Below are positions 6,522 to 7,978 of a stretch of 7,978 nucleotides of DNA, one piece after another. This DNA comes from an uncultured Peptococcaceae bacterium (GTDB lineage Bacteria > Bacillota > Peptococcia > Peptococcales > Peptococcaceae), in the NCBI GenBank assembly GCA_902496505.1, contig CABVBB010000079.1:1-7978 (forward strand), given 5' to 3'. Position 1 is the stretch's first letter, and each line of letters opens with the position of its first letter. A program made the position numbers and the translations under genes. Under the pieces are notes generated by a model. That model did no database searches. It was given only the letters and a program-made list of their open reading frames with translations, and was not told the origin of the DNA.

Positions 6522-7244
6522 CTAGAATAATTTTTTGCCGTTTAGGATGTTGATATCAAGCTCTTTGGCCAGGCCGCTCTGCTTAAAGGGATTGATCTTT
6601 TCGACGACATCGCCGCGCTTAAAAAATGAGCCGGTATTTTTGAACCAAAAGGTCACGCCAGATCGGATACATTGCTCACGGAGGTCGAGCACCCAGGCAT
6701 AATCGCATTCGCGGGCATCGCGACCGGTCTCACCGCCTACGGAGACGTGATCCACACCGTGCAGATAGGGGGTCAGATCGATGGCTTCCAAAAGCGGCGC
6801 ACAGGCGATGAATCGCCGCTTGATGGGGTAGGACAAAAATAGGGGCAGCCGCTCATCGGCGATGGCCTGCGTCTCGACGGTACAGCCGATATTCACATTG
6901 TCATAGCCCTCGCCCCAATCGTCGGGCAGGGACACGAGGAAGCGGTCGATGCGCTTGGTCAGGATCAAAAAATCGATATCGGTCCGTTCTTTGATCATCG
7001 CCCAGACGTCCAGACGCCAGTGGTCGGCTTCGGGCAGAAAGAAGTCGGTAGCAAAGCAGGTGGGCAGGATTTTGCCGCCTTTGATGTTGTAGGTACCTTT
7101 GGCATTTTTGCGGATAGGCCAGTCGAATTTATCGGTCTTTTCGATGGTATTTTGGCCGTAACGCTTGGCGTGCGGTCCATAGAAATAACAATTTGCGCAG
7201 CCCGTACTGTACGGGTAACATCCCGTCCACGGCTCCCAGTTCAT
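6522..7244 (-). CDS. DUF5131 family (phage Gp37/Gp68-like) three-Cys protein
   Basis: A 240-residue protein of the DUF5131 family (PF07505), first known from phage Gp37/Gp68, with a cysteine cluster reminiscent of radical-SAM iron-sulfur sites; no member's reaction is known to me. Visible motifs: N-terminal WEPWTGC followed by C9-x6-C16-x2-C19 then Tyr, FLILTKR at 92-98, NIGCTVETQ...ADER at 118-132, a GGETG loop at 170-174 and FWFKNTGS at 199-206, all matching family landmarks in the expected order. Length agrees with full-length members. The start is placed at the ATG of MNWEPW because AAGGAGG sits 6 bases upstream; the frame is open 37 codons further but without a ribosome site and with unrelated sequence. 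It has its own promoter and terminator. The usual neighbour, a three-Cys-motif partner (TcmP), is not in the window, nor are phage genes, so this copy looks solitary. Confidence 0.85.
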   Translation of the reverse strand: MNWEPWTGCYPYSTGCANCYFYGPHAKRYGQNTIEKTDKFDWPIRKNAKGTYNIKGGKILPTCFATDFFLPEADHWRLDVWAMIKERTDIDFLILTKRIDRFLVSLPDDWGEGYDNVNIGCTVETQAIADERLPLFLSYPIKRRFIACAPLLEAIDLTPYLHGVDHVSVGGETGRDARECDYAWVLDLREQCIRSGVTFWFKNTGSFFKRGDVVEKINPFKQSGLAKELDINILNGKKLF

Positions 7245-7250
7245 AAGCAT

Positions 7251-7257
7251 CCTCCTT
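7251..7257 (-). promoter_or_regulatory. Ribosome binding site of the DUF5131 gene
   Basis: AAGGAGG on the minus strand, 6 bases before the ATG at 7244. It decides between three possible in-frame starts and excludes the 37-codon N-terminal extension; the ATG two codons earlier is directly abutting and too close. Confidence 0.8.
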
Positions 7258-7296
7258 AAGGTGGTGTAGTGGTCAAAGCAGAGGTGATCTTCTGTT

Positions 7297-7326
7297 ATTA
7301 TACCGCATGCTGCGCCATTAAGGGAA
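7297..7326 (-). promoter_or_regulatory. Probable promoter of the DUF5131 gene
   Basis: A perfect TATAAT at 7302-7297 on the minus strand with a weak -35 (TTCCCT, 7326-7321) at 18 bases. Transcription would start near 7290, giving a leader of about 45 nt. The weak -35 suggests modest or activated expression. Confidence 0.5.
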
Positions 7327-7353
7327 CCGCTGTTTTTTACCAAGGCAAGGGAC

Positions 7354-7395
7354 AAAAAAAGAGCTACCGCATTGGATCGTTCGGGCGGCAGCTCT
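7354..7395 (-). terminator. Rho-independent terminator of the glycosyltransferase gene
   Basis: On the minus strand AGAGCTGCCGC (7395-7385) pairs with GCGGTAGCTCT (7370-7360), 11 bp with one G-U pair and a 14-base loop, followed by a run of seven T ending at 7354. It starts 27 bases after the stop codon. Confidence 0.9.
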
Positions 7396-7422
7396 GGGCA
7401 TTTATGAAATTAGAGAACCTGA

Positions 7423-7978
7423 TCAACTCTTTTGCTGGACTGGACTGGTCTTCGCACTGGCTAAGCCGTGGGCGATAGGCGTCCACTGGACTTGCTTGAA
7501 CAGGGCAACAAAGGAGATGGGGATGTAAGTCAGGATGAAGATGGGGAAGGAGAAGACGTACAGCACTTTTTTGCTGACGGGTGCGTCGATCTGTTCCCAT
7601 TCGGTGATGGTGGTGATGACGCCTAAGACGAAGAGCATGAAGTAGAAGTTGAAGCAGCTGAAGAGCACAGCCTGCTGCGTCACATCCACGATCTGCTGGA
7701 CGACATAGACATGATTGAGCTCGGTGAGAAGGATCAAACCATTGACCACCACGCTGAGCAAGGCCAAGAAAACGGCGGGCACGATGGTCATCAGCATATC
7801 GAAGCAGGCAAAGGGATGATTGTTTTGTTTGCTGCCTTTGAAGATGCCCTTGACCAAGGAGATACCGTAGGTGATGAGCACTTGATAAAAGCCTTTGGAC
7901 CAACGCAGACGCTGATTCCAGGATTGCTTGAAGGTGATGGGCTGTTCATCATAAATGATGGCATCGTCGGCATAACCG
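7423..7978 (-). CDS. Membrane glycosyltransferase family 2, C-terminal part
   Basis: The last 184 residues of a processive-type GT2 glycosyltransferase, which uses a nucleotide sugar to extend a polysaccharide or modify a lipid carrier at the cytoplasmic face of the membrane. The frame is open to the window edge, so the catalytic domain with its DxD site is missing. Visible: an acidic pair in GYADDAIIYDEQP (possible acceptor-site region), then the hallmark QxxRW (QRLRW, residues 22-26 of the visible part) followed by a SKGFYQ segment, and three hydrophobic membrane segments at roughly 53-76, 97-118 and 139-161. The protein ends with a VQWTPIAHG motif typical of cellulose-synthase/NagA-type membrane GT2 enzymes and a short polar tail. 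The GTG at 7881 is an internal Val codon, not a start. Substrate cannot be assigned. Confidence 0.88.
   Translation of the reverse strand, partial: GYADDAIIYDEQPITFKQSWNQRLRWSKGFYQVLITYGISLVKGIFKGSKQNNHPFACFDMLMTIVPAVFLALLSVVVNGLILLTELNHVYVVQQIVDVTQQAVLFSCFNFYFMLFVLGVITTITEWEQIDAPVSKKVLYVFSFPIFILTYIPISFVALFKQVQWTPIAHGLASAKTSPVQQKS

Noticed and set aside
7020..7259. + strand 79-codon frame opposite the DUF5131 gene
   Set aside because: Antisense shadow of a gene with clear family motifs; no ribosome site.
7245..7355. N-terminal extension of 37 codons on the DUF5131 protein
   Set aside because: The extension spans the promoter, has no ribosome site, and the family normally starts just before the W-x-P-x-TGC motif.
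7364..7903. Minus-strand 179-codon frame overlapping the glycosyltransferase
   Set aside because: Product is His/Arg/Leu-rich and it overlaps the terminator hairpin; the GT2 frame has QxxRW and three membrane segments.

Overview
The window looks like a chromosomal segment from a member of the Bacillota (Firmicutes), probably a Clostridia- or Negativicutes-type anaerobe. The reasons are strong AGGAGG-type ribosome sites, sigma-A-like promoters, hairpin-plus-U-tract terminators, moderately high GC, and family choices (an MMPL exporter next to a GLUG-repeat surface protein). I cannot name the genus from sequence alone. No tRNA, rRNA, CRISPR array, insertion sequence or phage structural gene was found.

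Left part (1-5324, + strand): a two-gene, translationally coupled envelope operon. The first gene is an MMPL/RND exporter whose N-terminus lies outside the window. The second starts inside its last codons and encodes a secreted, membrane-anchored protein: signal peptide, GLUG beta-solenoid repeats, a helical domain of about 420 residues, more GLUG repeats, a beta domain and a C-terminal membrane anchor. Its frame is broken near 4445-4453. A single-base change restores a continuous product of about 1157 residues, so this is either a sequencing error or a recent inactivation. A bidirectional hairpin terminator separates this operon from the next, convergent gene.

Middle part (5404-6515): a minus-strand gene of unknown function (180 aa) lies behind a long, hairpin-rich, gene-poor stretch. 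That stretch holds up to three minus-strand terminator-like hairpins in series, two competing small leader ORFs with good ribosome sites, and a consensus-like + strand promoter with a dyad embedded in its spacer. The promoter is followed by about 215 nt of foldable, apparently non-coding sequence that ends in a very strong terminator. The promoter, RNA and terminator together look like a stand-alone small RNA gene of no family I recognise. This is the least explained part of the window.

Right part (6522-7978, - strand): a 240-aa DUF5131 (phage Gp37/Gp68-like) three-cysteine protein with its own promoter, then the C-terminal 184 residues of a membrane family 2 glycosyltransferase (QxxRW motif, three membrane segments) running off the window and closed by a clean terminator. 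The genes right of 5324 appear to be independent units, not one pathway.
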